Below, in pieces: positions 44,742 to 54,788 of a DNA stretch of 64,000 bases. Under the pieces are notes generated by a model. It was not told the origin of the DNA and ran no database searches. It worked only from the letters and a program-made list of their open reading frames with translations. Source of the DNA: Flavobacterium cupreum (GTDB lineage Bacteria > Bacteroidota > Bacteroidia > Flavobacteriales > Flavobacteriaceae); NCBI RefSeq assembly GCF_003996965.1, contig NZ_QWDM01000001.1, positions 310,001 through 374,000 on the forward strand, in the 5' to 3' direction. The position numbers and the translations under genes are program-made. Numbering within the stretch: the first letter of the stretch is position 1; each line of letters opens with the position of its first letter.

Positions 44742-47700
44742 ATGAAATACAAGATAGTCTTTCTGTTTTTTGTTTTTATCACTGGGAATTTGTTTTCCCA
44801 GAATAAATACCGCCTTAAAAATATCTCCACGACCGACGGGCTTTCGCAAAGTTCCGTTATTGCTATACATCAGGATAAACTGGGGCAAATGTGGTTCGGA
44901 ACGCGGGACGGACTCAATAAATATGACGGCAGTAAATTTACCGTTTTCAGAAATGATGTTACTGATAAAGCGACGATCAGCAACAACGACATTCTGGCTA
45001 TCGAGGAAGATACTTCCGGAAAAATATGGGTGGGAACGTATAACGGACTGAATTGTTATGATCCGGTTTCGAATACGTTTAAAAGATACCTGCACAACAA
45101 AACGAACCATACCATCAGCAGTAATGCCGTATGGTGCATCAGGGAAATTGGAGAAGAGCTTTGGTTTGGTACTTCAAAAGGACTGAGTATTTTCAACAAA
45201 AAAACAAAACTTTTTACCTCTGTTTTTCATTCTGATACAGACGCTTCCACTTTGGCGAGCAACAATATTCTGAGCATATTAAAAACTAAAAAAGGAGCCA
45301 TCTGGGTGGGAACCACAAAAGGTCTATGCAAGATGATCAGCCGGAAAAACGGAAAATTATCTTTTCAAAACTATCCGTTAAACCAAACCGATCTGCTGAA
45401 TGTACAAGCTATTGCAGAAGACGCACAAGGAAATTTATGGATTGGCACCAAAAACAAAGGGCTTTTAAAAATGGATACAAAAAGCCATTTTATTTCTTTT
45501 TTACCAGATGAAAAATACCGAGAAATCCATACCGATATCCGTTCTCTCGCTATTGACAACGAAGGTGCTTTGTGGATTGGCGCTTATGACGGAATTTACA
45601 TTTACGGCAAAGACAAAAGTCTGGAGAAAATCAATAACACGAACAATAACAACGGAATTGACAAGGTAAAATCGGTTTTTGTAGATAAAAAAGGTTCCGT
45701 ATGGATTGGCTGTTATTACAAAGGTGTGAATATCTGGGATGTTTCGAATGTCAATTTTTCGAATTACAACCAGAACTCCAAAAAGATTCCGATGAGTTTT
45801 GACGTAGTCAGTTCGATCATTACGGACAAAAATAAAAACATCTATTTTGGTACGGAAGGCGGCGGAATTACCATTTACAATCCCAATACCGCAGCGATCA
45901 GTTATATCAACAGCAAAACCGGGCAGAACAATAAAAACGATATCAAATCGATGTCCCTTTCTGCCGATAACATATTGTGGATTGGTACTTTTTCTAAAGG
46001 ATTATCGACTTACAATACGCTTTCGAAAAGAATTGAAGACCAACGTATTAGTCTGGAATTACAGGAATTTCTAAAAGAAACCGGCGTTTATTCCATCAAA
46101 ACACAAGCCAATGGAATCGTCTGGATCGGGACTTTTGGAAAAGGCCTGATTCGATACAATTCGACTGACAAAACCTTTACCGTCATCGGAAACGATACCG
46201 CAAAAGCCAGCTTCCTGACCAACAATATCATTCGAACCCTGCTGGTCGACAAAAAAAATATGCTTTGGGTTGGCACTCAAAATGGCCTGAATTGTATTCC
46301 TCTCAATACTTTCAAACCCGGGCAATATGCCGTAAAACATTACTTTTTTGACAACGCGTCGTTATCGGGAGACGACATTCTTACGTTGTTTCAGGACAGC
46401 CAGAACAAAATCTGGGTCGGCACAAAAGCAAAAGGGCTGCATTATTTTGATGGAAAAAAATTCAACAGAATCAATTTAAGAGCCGGAAACACGATTATCA
46501 CTTCTATACATTCCATTTTGGAAGATGACGATAAAAACTTATGGATCAGCACCAATCAGGGCATTATAAAATACAGCATCACTCAGAAAAAAGTGGTATT
46601 GTACGACCAGAAAGACGGTCTGGCGAGTAATGAATTCAATGACAATTCTTCCTTAAAACTGGATTCCAATACATTCTACTTCGGCAGCCCGTCCGGCGCG
46701 ACCTACTTTGATGCGAAGAAAATATCGATCAACAGCTATGCTCCTCAGGTCTTAATCACCAATCTGAAAATTAAAAACCAGACGATTCATCCAAATGATC
46801 CGGCAGCAATTTTAGCCAAAAGTATTGGGTATACCAAAGACATCACGCTGGACTACGACAAAGCCAATTTTTCGATCAGTTTTGCCATTCCAAATTACAT
46901 CCGGTCAAAGAACAATCAGTACAGTTATCGTTTAATTGGCCTGGAAAACAACTGGACAACCACCAAAAACAGCGAGGCAATTTTTGCAATTCAGAATCCA
47001 GGAACCTATGTTTTTGAGGTAAAAGGCGCCAACAACGACGGGGTCTGGAACGCCACTCCTACTACACTGACGGTGACGGTAAATCCTGCTCCGTGGCGCA
47101 GTGCCTGGGCCTTTTTGTTGTATGGCCTATTGATTGGTGTGGCCTTATACGGTTTAATCTGGATTATCAAATCGAAAGCCAGACTGAAACAAAAATTAGA
47201 ACTCGAATACCTCGAAACCAAACGAATCGAAGAAAACAATCGGGCAAAACTGGATTTCTTTACCAATATTTCACATGAGTTCCGGACACCCTTAACGCTG
47301 ATTCTCGGCCCGTTACAACAAATACTGGCCGATTATAACGGAACAAACGAAATGTATAAAAAACTGCTGGTCATCGAAGGAAGTGCCAACCATCTTTTAA
47401 GCCTCATCAACCGATTGATGGATTTCAGGAAACTCGAAAACCATCAGGTCACACTCGAATCGGCCAACGGAAATATTGTCAAATTTACAAAGGAAATCTT
47501 TTTGTCTTTTATCGAATATGCCAAAGACGGAGGCTACGACTATACTTTTGAAGCCGAAGAAGAGGAAATTCTGGTGTATTTTGACCGTTATAAATTAGAA
47601 CGAGTTTTCTATAATCTGATTTCAAACGCCTTCCGGTACACACCTAAAGGCGGCAGCATTCATATTAAGATCAAGCACGATCACGAGAACCTGTATATTG

Positions 47701-48833
47701 CTGTAGAAGATTCAGGAGTTGGAATTGCCGAACAGCATATCGATAAAATTTTCGATTTGTTTTTTGAAATTCCGATGCACAACAACGTGCAGAAGAATTA
47801 CAATAAAGGAACCGGAATTGGTTTGTCGATCGTGAAAAACATTGTAAAACTGCATAAGGGAACCATCGATGTGGTCAATAAAAAAACAGAAGGTGTCATT
47901 TTTACCGTGACTCTTCCGATGGGCAGGGCACATCTGCAGGAAGAAGAAATTATTCAGGATTTCAGAATAAGTGATGATATCGAACAATACACCGCCCAGC
48001 TGGAAACCGGTGAAGCTGTGGAACCCGAAGACATTGATGATTTTGTTGTGAATTCCGAAAAACCAACCATCCTTATCGTTGAAGATCATAAGGTGCTGCG
48101 GAACTTCATGAAAAATCTCCTCAAAAAAGATTATAATATTATTGTGGCCGACAACGGCAAAACAGCTCTGGAGAAAGCCTTGCACCATGTTCCAAATCTA
48201 ATTATCAGCGATGTCATTATGCCCGAAATGGTGGGAACAGAGCTTTGTTCCAAAATAAAAGAAAATTTAAAAACCAGTCATATTCCGGTCATTTTACTGA
48301 CTTCGAGATCATCATTGGTGTATAAATTTGAAGGTCTCGAAAGCGGTGCTGACGATTATATCAGTAAACCTTTCAATCTCATTGAATTTAAGCTTCGCGT
48401 CAAAAACCTGCTGAACTCCACAGAAAGATTAAAAGCAAGGTTTTCGAGTGAAGACAGTTTTGTGCCGTCCGAAATAACGGTTTCTTCACTGGATGAGGAA
48501 TTACTAAAAAAGGCCTTCAGAATTGTAGAAGACAATATCTCGAACGAGCAGTTTGACATTCCGTTTTTCTGTTCCGAATTGGGGGTGAGCCGCACGATGT
48601 TATTTTTAAAAGTAAAAGCCTGGACGAATTTTACGCCAAACGAATTCATTCATGAAATACGATTAAAACGTGCTGCCCAATTGTTAGAACAAAATAAATT
48701 AAACGTTTCCGAAGTAAGTTATAAAGTCGGCTTCAACAATCCGAAATACTTCAGTAAATGTTTCCAGAAAAGATACGGGGAAACTCCGTCACAATTTGCT
48801 GACAAATTTTCAAAACCGCTCTCCGTACTATAA
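44742..48833 (+). CDS. Hybrid two-component system regulator (HTCS) of the uronate polysaccharide locus
   Basis: Single-polypeptide sensor and regulator, 1363 residues from ATG 44742; an in-frame TTG at 44721 would add 7 residues ahead of the signal peptide and is rejected. A signal peptide covers 1-21 (ends LFSQ). Order: periplasmic propeller of Reg_prop blades (DKLGQMWFGTRDGLNKYD and many others) to about 670, Y_Y_Y about 700-765, membrane helix about 785-805, HisKA with His845 (NISHEFRTP), HATPase_c (NAFRYTPKGG, GTGIGLSIVKN), receiver with Asp1157 (LIISDVIMPE) and an AraC-type HTH about 1265-1360. It should sense an oligosaccharide and activate the SusC/D genes that follow. Confidence 0.96.
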   Translation: MKYKIVFLFFVFITGNLFSQNKYRLKNISTTDGLSQSSVIAIHQDKLGQMWFGTRDGLNKYDGSKFTVFRNDVTDKATISNNDILAIEEDTSGKIWVGTYNGLNCYDPVSNTFKRYLHNKTNHTISSNAVWCIREIGEELWFGTSKGLSIFNKKTKLFTSVFHSDTDASTLASNNILSILKTKKGAIWVGTTKGLCKMISRKNGKLSFQNYPLNQTDLLNVQAIAEDAQGNLWIGTKNKGLLKMDTKSHFISFLPDEKYREIHTDIRSLAIDNEGALWIGAYDGIYIYGKDKSLEKINNTNNNNGIDKVKSVFVDKKGSVWIGCYYKGVNIWDVSNVNFSNYNQNSKKIPMSFDVVSSIITDKNKNIYFGTEGGGITIYNPNTAAISYINSKTGQNNKNDIKSMSLSADNILWIGTFSKGLSTYNTLSKRIEDQRISLELQEFLKETGVYSIKTQANGIVWIGTFGKGLIRYNSTDKTFTVIGNDTAKASFLTNNIIRTLLVDKKNMLWVGTQNGLNCIPLNTFKPGQYAVKHYFFDNASLSGDDILTLFQDSQNKIWVGTKAKGLHYFDGKKFNRINLRAGNTIITSIHSILEDDDKNLWISTNQGIIKYSITQKKVVLYDQKDGLASNEFNDNSSLKLDSNTFYFGSPSGATYFDAKKISINSYAPQVLITNLKIKNQTIHPNDPAAILAKSIGYTKDITLDYDKANFSISFAIPNYIRSKNNQYSYRLIGLENNWTTTKNSEAIFAIQNPGTYVFEVKGANNDGVWNATPTTLTVTVNPAPWRSAWAFLLYGLLIGVALYGLIWIIKSKARLKQKLELEYLETKRIEENNRAKLDFFTNISHEFRTPLTLILGPLQQILADYNGTNEMYKKLLVIEGSANHLLSLINRLMDFRKLENHQVTLESANGNIVKFTKEIFLSFIEYAKDGGYDYTFEAEEEEILVYFDRYKLERVFYNLISNAFRYTPKGGSIHIKIKHDHENLYIAVEDSGVGIAEQHIDKIFDLFFEIPMHNNVQKNYNKGTGIGLSIVKNIVKLHKGTIDVVNKKTEGVIFTVTLPMGRAHLQEEEIIQDFRISDDIEQYTAQLETGEAVEPEDIDDFVVNSEKPTILIVEDHKVLRNFMKNLLKKDYNIIVADNGKTALEKALHHVPNLIISDVIMPEMVGTELCSKIKENLKTSHIPVILLTSRSSLVYKFEGLESGADDYISKPFNLIEFKLRVKNLLNSTERLKARFSSEDSFVPSEITVSSLDEELLKKAFRIVEDNISNEQFDIPFFCSELGVSRTMLFLKVKAWTNFTPNEFIHEIRLKRAAQLLEQNKLNVSEVSYKVGFNNPKYFSKCFQKRYGETPSQFADKFSKPLSVL

Positions 48834-48856
48834 AAAATCCACTGTTTTCAAGGCTT

Positions 48857-48892
48857 AAAAAAGGGTATCTGTATTTTTAGATACCCTTTTTT
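48857..48892 (+). terminator. Rho-independent terminator after the HTCS gene
   Basis: Stem AAAGGGTATCT / AGATACCCTTT (48860-48870 with 48879-48889), 8-base loop, then TTT. It separates the regulator from the SusC operon. Confidence 0.85.
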
Positions 48893-48925
48893 GTACTTCT
48901 ATATCGTTTGCGCCTTATACATTTG
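48890..48925 (+). promoter_or_regulatory. Probable promoter of the SusC/SusD/GH operon
   Basis: TACATTTG (48918-48925) is a perfect -7 box. TTTG at 48890-48893 gives a spacer of 24 bases, slightly long. Transcription would begin at about 48930, leaving a leader of roughly 115 bases before SusC. Confidence 0.6.
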
Positions 48926-48929
48926 TCGT

Positions 48930-49022
48930 ATGAAATTCAAAAAAACAAAATTCATATTACTGCAGATTCTGTTTACGATTCTGATAATCGGAATGAGTTT
49001 ATTGCTTTTTTATTTGATCTAA
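48930..49022 (+). CDS. Possible 30-residue hydrophobic leader peptide
   Basis: ATG 48930 to TAA 49020-49022 encodes 30 residues with a basic N-terminus (MKFKKTK) and one strongly hydrophobic helix (FILLQILFTILIIG, then SLLLFYLI). It ends 24 bases before the SusC start. Its ATG coincides with the predicted transcription start, so translation would be nearly leaderless. It may be a real small membrane protein or chance; no family is known to me. Confidence 0.35.
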   Translation: MKFKKTKFILLQILFTILIIGMSLLLFYLI

Positions 49023-49046
49023 CATTAACCTTAAACCAAAAAATGA

Positions 49047-52000
49047 ATGTTTACAAACCAAAAAATTAAGTCGCTTAAATGGTGTTTTCTGGTAGTCTTT
49101 TTACTGGGAAACATTATTGTGAATGCACAGGAGAGAAAAGTCACCGGGAAAATTACGTCCAGTGAAGACTTGCTCGGACTTCCCGGTGCCAATGTGTACG
49201 TCAAAGGATCGTCTGTGGGAGGCACTTCAGATATGGACGGAAACTACTCTGTTTTTGTTTCCGAAAAAAATGCGGTCCTTGTTTTCAACTTTGTGGGATA
49301 CCAGACTGTTGAAATTCCGGTCGGAAATAAAACGGTTGTCAATATCAGCCTGAAACCGGATACCAAAAACCTTGAAGAAGTAATTGTAGTGGGTTACGGT
49401 ACCCGTAAAAAGAGTGATATCACGGGCTCTGTGTCTTCTGTCACGGCAAAAGAACTTACTGCTTATCCGCTATTGAATGCAGAGCAGGCTTTACAGGGAC
49501 GTGCTGCGGGTGTAGCCGTTCAGTCGAACAATGGTGGTGAGCCGGGAGCTCCTGTTAAAATAAGGGTTCGTGGAGGAACGTCTATCAATGCCAGTGGAGA
49601 TGCCCTTATTGTAGTCGACGGTTTTGCGGGTGTTTCGATGCCGGCACCTCAGGATATCGCTTCTATTGAAGTTTTAAAAGATGCTTCGGCAACGGCGATT
49701 TACGGATCAAGAGGGTCTAACGGAGTTATTATGGTGACCACCAAAAAAGGAAAACCCGGAAAACCGGTTATTGAGTTCAGCAATTCAACTTCGACCCAAT
49801 CGGTGAACAATAAATTGCATTTGCTGAATGCAGATCAGTTTGCTGCGTACCGAAAAAGTTTTACGACACACACACAAGGACCGGCAGATACCGACTGGCA
49901 GGATGTCATTTACCGTGACGGACTGGTTTCGAATACGGCATTGTCTTTTTCAGGCGGATCCGATAAAATCAAATATTATGTATCCGGGAATTATTTCAAC
50001 CAAAACGGAGTGGTCATCAATTCCGGGATAGACAAATATTCCATAGTAAGCAATCTGGAAGCGGACTTAACCGACAGGCTGAAAGTTGGACTGAATACTT
50101 TTCAGAGCAAACAAAACAAAGAAGGAATCATTTCCCAGACCGGTGCCGGTGGTACGGGAGCGGCCGGTGTTATCGCGGCAGCCTACCGTTTTATGCCTGA
50201 TTTAGGAATTTATAAAGCAGACGGCAGTTACACGTCTACGGCTCCGATCGGGGACGATATCGATAATCCGTATGCCACAGCCATGGATAATATACTGGAA
50301 ACAGTTTCGGTAGTCAGCAGGAACAACTTTTTTGCCAACTATAAAATCACAAAAGATCTTGAATTCAAAACTACTTTAGGCTTATCCGATTCTAATTCAC
50401 AGACAGGGAGATTCCTTCCGTCGACTTTAATCGCCGGAAAAAATATCAAGGGAGAAGCTTCTGTCAACAACAACAGAAATTCCTCTTTCCTGACAGAAAA
50501 TTACCTGACGTATAAAAAAGAAATCATCTCAAAAGGAATCCTGACGGTTCTTGGAGGGTATTCGTACCAAAAGAACAAAAACGAAAGCTCTTATGCGGCG
50601 TCAAGAGGATTTTTAACCAATACCAATTCGTATCATAATTTAGGGGCCGGAACGGTTTTCCTGAAACCGGATTCCTCTTTATCAGAAACAGAACTGATTT
50701 CTGCTTTCGGAAGGTTAAACTTTGATTACGATGACAAATATTTGCTAACGTTTACAGCCAGACGCGATGGTTCTTCGAGCTTTAGTGAAAACTACAAATA
50801 CGGAACTTTCCCTTCGGGAGCGATTGGCTGGAATATCAGCAAAGAGCAGTTTTTAAAAGACAGTAAAATCATTTCAAACCTGAAACTGAGAGCGAGTTAT
50901 GGTGCCACCGGAAATCCTTCCATCGGGGCCTATTCTACCCTGTCGAGATTCTCTGAAATTTACGATGTGAGCGGTGACGTAATCGTTAATGCGGTGCAGT
51001 TAACTTCATTAGACAATCCAAATCTGAAATGGGAAACTTCCTATCAGCAGGATTACGGAATTGATTTAGGTTTGTTTGATAACAGGATAAGCCTGACAGC
51101 CGATTATTATAAAACGATTACCAAAGATTTGCTGTTCAACAGACCTTTACCCGGAGTTTCAGGAATTGGATCTCAGCTTCAGAACGTTGGAGAATTAGAA
51201 AACAAAGGCTGGGAATTGGGGATTAATTCGAAAAACTTTATCGGGGCCGATTTCACCTGGTCCACCAGTTTTAATATTTCTTCGAACAAAAATAAAGTAT
51301 TGAAATTAGCCGATAACAAAGACCTTCTGATCAATTCTACGCCGGGGCATTTCCTGGCAACAGAATCCCAGATTCTTAGAGTGGGACAACCGGTGGGTTC
51401 TTTCTTCGGATTTATTTATGACGGTGTGCTACAACAAGGAGAAACAGCACTTCCGGGTAACTTCGAAACTACTGCGGGCGGTGAAAAATTCAAAGATGTA
51501 AACGGTGACGGAAAATTAGATTCCAACGATAAAACGATTATTGGCAATCCGAATCCTGATTTCATCTTTGGTCTGAACAATGATTTTACTTATAAAAATT
51601 TAGATTTAAATATCTTCTTCCAGGGTTCAGAAGGCAATCAGGTCTTAAATTATACTTTAATGGAACTGGCTTCCGGAAATAACAATGCTACCACAGAAGT
51701 TTTAGACGCCTGGACCCCAACCAACACCGATACCAACGTTCCTGCCAACGCGGCAAGAACCAAAAGGGTTACCTCAAGATTTGTGTATGATGCGAGTTAT
51801 ATCCGTCTGAAAAATATCTCTGTCGGATACAGTTTAAGTGAAAAAATTGTTTCTAAAATGGGACTGAGCAAAGTTCGTTTTTACATCAGTGCACAAAACA
51901 TCTGGACGATTACCGATTATCCGGGATCAGATCCGGAGACCAGTTACCTGAATGACAGTAATGCCAGAAGTAATACGAATCTGGGTCTGGAATATGGAAG

Positions 52001-52049
52001 TTATCCAAATGTGAAAACTTTTACGTTCGGATTTAATATTAAATTTTAG
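49047..52049 (+). CDS. SusC/RagA-family TonB-linked outer-membrane transporter
   Basis: Outer-membrane importer of oligosaccharides, 1000 residues. The start is ATG 49047; ATG 49043 is in another frame and stops quickly. A signal peptide covers about 1-28 (ends IIVNAQ). The carboxypeptidase-like beta-sandwich spans about 30-105 (GLPGANVYVKGSS, DGNYSVFV), then the SusC hallmark EEVIVVGYGTRKK, a plug (VKIRVRGGTSINASGD, ASATAIYGSRGSNGVIMVTT) and a barrel ending in FTFGFNIKF. It pairs with the SusD gene 16 bases downstream. Cargo is inferred from the locus: uronate-containing oligosaccharides. Confidence 0.97.
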   Translation: MFTNQKIKSLKWCFLVVFLLGNIIVNAQERKVTGKITSSEDLLGLPGANVYVKGSSVGGTSDMDGNYSVFVSEKNAVLVFNFVGYQTVEIPVGNKTVVNISLKPDTKNLEEVIVVGYGTRKKSDITGSVSSVTAKELTAYPLLNAEQALQGRAAGVAVQSNNGGEPGAPVKIRVRGGTSINASGDALIVVDGFAGVSMPAPQDIASIEVLKDASATAIYGSRGSNGVIMVTTKKGKPGKPVIEFSNSTSTQSVNNKLHLLNADQFAAYRKSFTTHTQGPADTDWQDVIYRDGLVSNTALSFSGGSDKIKYYVSGNYFNQNGVVINSGIDKYSIVSNLEADLTDRLKVGLNTFQSKQNKEGIISQTGAGGTGAAGVIAAAYRFMPDLGIYKADGSYTSTAPIGDDIDNPYATAMDNILETVSVVSRNNFFANYKITKDLEFKTTLGLSDSNSQTGRFLPSTLIAGKNIKGEASVNNNRNSSFLTENYLTYKKEIISKGILTVLGGYSYQKNKNESSYAASRGFLTNTNSYHNLGAGTVFLKPDSSLSETELISAFGRLNFDYDDKYLLTFTARRDGSSSFSENYKYGTFPSGAIGWNISKEQFLKDSKIISNLKLRASYGATGNPSIGAYSTLSRFSEIYDVSGDVIVNAVQLTSLDNPNLKWETSYQQDYGIDLGLFDNRISLTADYYKTITKDLLFNRPLPGVSGIGSQLQNVGELENKGWELGINSKNFIGADFTWSTSFNISSNKNKVLKLADNKDLLINSTPGHFLATESQILRVGQPVGSFFGFIYDGVLQQGETALPGNFETTAGGEKFKDVNGDGKLDSNDKTIIGNPNPDFIFGLNNDFTYKNLDLNIFFQGSEGNQVLNYTLMELASGNNNATTEVLDAWTPTNTDTNVPANAARTKRVTSRFVYDASYIRLKNISVGYSLSEKIVSKMGLSKVRFYISAQNIWTITDYPGSDPETSYLNDSNARSNTNLGLEYGSYPNVKTFTFGFNIKF

Positions 52050-52065
52050 TCTAATACAACACATC

Positions 52066-53583
52066 ATGAAAAAATATATAGCTTTTATTTTCTTGGGAAT
52101 ATTCGCCTTTGGATGCTCTGATTTAGAAGAACATCCGGTTGGAATCATTCGTCCCGCTAACTTTTTTAACAATACAGACGACTTACAGGCAGCTGTAAAC
52201 GGAAGTTTTGCCAACATTGCCCACAATAATTACTGGGGAAGGGAATTTACAATTGCACTGATGCTACGGGACGACATGTCTGATATTGGTGACCGAACGA
52301 CTCAGGCGGCAAGGATAGATGTAAACGATTTTAAAATGAATGATACCAATGCGCTTGTGGCGAACTTCTGGCCACAATCCTATATCATTATTGCAGCGGC
52401 CAATCAGGCGATTGAAGGCGCGAAAAAAACGCCCGGTGATCCTGCAAAAGTAAACGCCATCGTGGCACAGGCGTACTTTGCAAGAGCTTTTACGTACTAT
52501 CACCTTGTTCGCATCTTTGGGGACGTTCCGTATATTGATTTTGCCGTAAATGAAGTTTCACAGGTCGATAAATTAAGCCGGACCAAAGAGGCTATAGTCT
52601 ATGCCAAAATAATTGAAGATTTAGAATTTGCCAAAAAATGGCTGGACGACAAACCAAAAGTGAAAGCCGTTCCGGGAAAAGGGACAGCGGCGGGTTATCT
52701 TGCTTCTGTATACCTGACCTTAGGACAATATCAAAAAGCCTACGATGAAGCGAAATACGTTATTACCAACGAAGCAAAATTCGGTTTGGGACTGGATGCC
52801 GATTTTCAGGATTTGTTTAATGCCAATAAAGCAGCTGCATTAAAAGAACCATTGTTTACCATTGATTTCAACAATTTAGTATCCGGAAACTACGGCCAGG
52901 ACTATACGGCGTTTTTTACGGGTTCTTTAAAAGACGATAGTTACAGCTATGGTCAGGGGTTTTCTGTAGCTGTACCGTCTTTGAAAGTTTTTAACGACTG
53001 GGACCAGCGAGATTACCGAAGAGCGGTAAGTTTTGATACGATTATCAGAAAGAAAACAGGTCCGGGCGGTTCTTTGCAGGTTTATCCGTCAAGCGATAAC
53101 GAAAAAGCACCTCGTCCGCATATTGCCAAATACTTTCGTTTTCCGGGGAAAGCCGGTGCCAACGGAAGAACTTCGCAGCACAATTACATCACCATGCGTT
53201 ACGCCGAAGTATTGCTGACGGCTGCCGAAGCCTTAAACGAAATTACGCCGGGAACCTCTGAAGCGGACGGTTATGTAAACAGGGTTCTGGCAAGAGCCCG
53301 AAACAAAGCCGGAAAACAAGTTTCTTTTCCTGCAAATGTAACTCCGGGATTATCACAGGTGGATTTCAGAAAAATGGTGATTAATGAAAGAAGGCTCGAA
53401 TTTGCCTTTGAATACATCAGATGGTATGACATTAAAAGACTGAAAAACGGTCCTGAAGTATTTGGCCCGGCTGGTTTTGAGCCTCATGCCAATTTTGATC
53501 CGAACAGGGATTACCTGTTTGCCTTACCGGGAACGGAGCTGGCCATCAATCCTAATTTAAAACCAAACAATCCGGGTTACTAA
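52066..53583 (+). CDS. SusD/RagB-family surface glycan-binding lipoprotein
   Basis: Lid of the SusC transporter, 505 residues. The lipoprotein signal MKKYIAFIFLGIFAFGC places Cys at residue 17, with acidic residues nearby (CSDLEEHP) in the style of surface-exposed lipoproteins. The TPR-rich SusD fold is seen in AQAYFARAFTYYHLVRIFGDVP, quoted in part, and the C-terminal RRLEFAFEYIRWYDIKRL. It lies between SusC (16 bases) and GH88 (17 bases). Confidence 0.96.
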   Translation: MKKYIAFIFLGIFAFGCSDLEEHPVGIIRPANFFNNTDDLQAAVNGSFANIAHNNYWGREFTIALMLRDDMSDIGDRTTQAARIDVNDFKMNDTNALVANFWPQSYIIIAAANQAIEGAKKTPGDPAKVNAIVAQAYFARAFTYYHLVRIFGDVPYIDFAVNEVSQVDKLSRTKEAIVYAKIIEDLEFAKKWLDDKPKVKAVPGKGTAAGYLASVYLTLGQYQKAYDEAKYVITNEAKFGLGLDADFQDLFNANKAAALKEPLFTIDFNNLVSGNYGQDYTAFFTGSLKDDSYSYGQGFSVAVPSLKVFNDWDQRDYRRAVSFDTIIRKKTGPGGSLQVYPSSDNEKAPRPHIAKYFRFPGKAGANGRTSQHNYITMRYAEVLLTAAEALNEITPGTSEADGYVNRVLARARNKAGKQVSFPANVTPGLSQVDFRKMVINERRLEFAFEYIRWYDIKRLKNGPEVFGPAGFEPHANFDPNRDYLFALPGTELAINPNLKPNNPGY

Positions 53584-53600
53584 ACATTAGATTAATTAGT

Positions 53601-54785
53601 ATGAATAAAGTTAGTTTTTTTACTTTAATTCTTGGGTTTGCATTGCTGGCAACAGCATGCAAATCCGGAATTAATTCCCAAACAAAAAATACCTCTGCAA
53701 CCGCCAGCACTCTTCTTGAAACCCGTTACAAAATGCTGTTGGAATATCCTGTTGATTCTATGTCTATGCCCCGAAGCATGAACCTGAAATCCAGTCTCAT
53801 AAAGAAAGTACCTTCGCGAGATTGGACCAGTGGTTTTTTTGCCGGAAACTTATGGCAGCTCTATCGGTTGACAGGCAACTCCGAATACAAAAAACAGGCC
53901 GAAAAGTGGACGCCTTTCAGTAAAAAAGAAAGCGTGAACAGCGGTTCTCATGATGTCGGATTTAAAGTATACTGTGCTTTTGGTGAAGGCTTAAAAGTCG
54001 AAGACAACGCGGACTATAAAAAAACTATCATCAAAGGAGCCGAAACGTTGTGCACCCGATTTAACGAAAAAACCGGAGCGATTCGTTCCTGGGATTTCAA
54101 CAAAGACATTTGGGAATATCCGGTCATTATTGATAATATGATGAACCTTGAACTACTGTTTGAGGCGACCAAATTATCCGGCAATAAAAAATTTCACGAC
54201 ATCGCGGTAAAGCATGCCAATACCACACTGAAAAATCAATTTAGGACAGACAACAGTTGTTATCACGTCATCGATTATAATCCTGATACCGGAGCTGTGA
54301 GAAAAAAAACCACCCTTCAGGGATATAATGACGATTCGGTTTGGGCACGCGGACAAGCCTGGGCGGTTTACGGTTTTACCATGTCGTACCGATATACTAA
54401 AGATCCGGCCTATCTGAAGCAGGCCGAGGCGACAGCACAATTCTTCATGACAAACAAAGACCTGCCGGAAGACGGAATTCCGTATTGGGATTTTAAAGAT
54501 CCCTCGATTCCAAATGCCGCACGCGATGTTTCTGCCGCAACCGTTATGGCTTCTGCATTATACGAATTGTATGGCTACACCCAAAACAAAAGTTACCTGA
54601 CTTATGCCGACAAGGTGATCACGACTTTACAGTCAGACAACTATATTGTAAACCCTAAAATCAATGCGCCTTTTATTTTAGATCACAGCACAGGAAACTG
54701 GCCTAAAAAAGACGAAATTGATGAACCAATAATTTATGCGGATTATTATTTCCTGGAAGCATTATTAAGAAAAAAAGAATTATAA
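53601..54785 (+). CDS. GH88 unsaturated glucuronyl hydrolase, lipoprotein
   Basis: Removes 4,5-unsaturated uronate from the end of oligosaccharides made by a lyase; 394 residues. The lipobox LLATAC gives Cys20, so it is membrane-anchored. The (alpha/alpha)6 barrel has DWTSGFFAGNLWQLY, Asp118 in SGSHDVGFK and Asp178 in PVIIDNMMNLELL, with the same spacing (60) as the two catalytic Asp of known GH88 enzymes, and NDDSVWARGQAWAVYGF. GH105 is a related alternative but the ARGQAW pattern favours GH88. It is in the SusC/D operon, so a polysaccharide lyase must act first; the beta-helix protein at 42928 is the candidate. Confidence 0.9.
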   Translation: MNKVSFFTLILGFALLATACKSGINSQTKNTSATASTLLETRYKMLLEYPVDSMSMPRSMNLKSSLIKKVPSRDWTSGFFAGNLWQLYRLTGNSEYKKQAEKWTPFSKKESVNSGSHDVGFKVYCAFGEGLKVEDNADYKKTIIKGAETLCTRFNEKTGAIRSWDFNKDIWEYPVIIDNMMNLELLFEATKLSGNKKFHDIAVKHANTTLKNQFRTDNSCYHVIDYNPDTGAVRKKTTLQGYNDDSVWARGQAWAVYGFTMSYRYTKDPAYLKQAEATAQFFMTNKDLPEDGIPYWDFKDPSIPNAARDVSAATVMASALYELYGYTQNKSYLTYADKVITTLQSDNYIVNPKINAPFILDHSTGNWPKKDEIDEPIIYADYYFLEALLRKKEL

Positions 54786-54788
54786 CTT

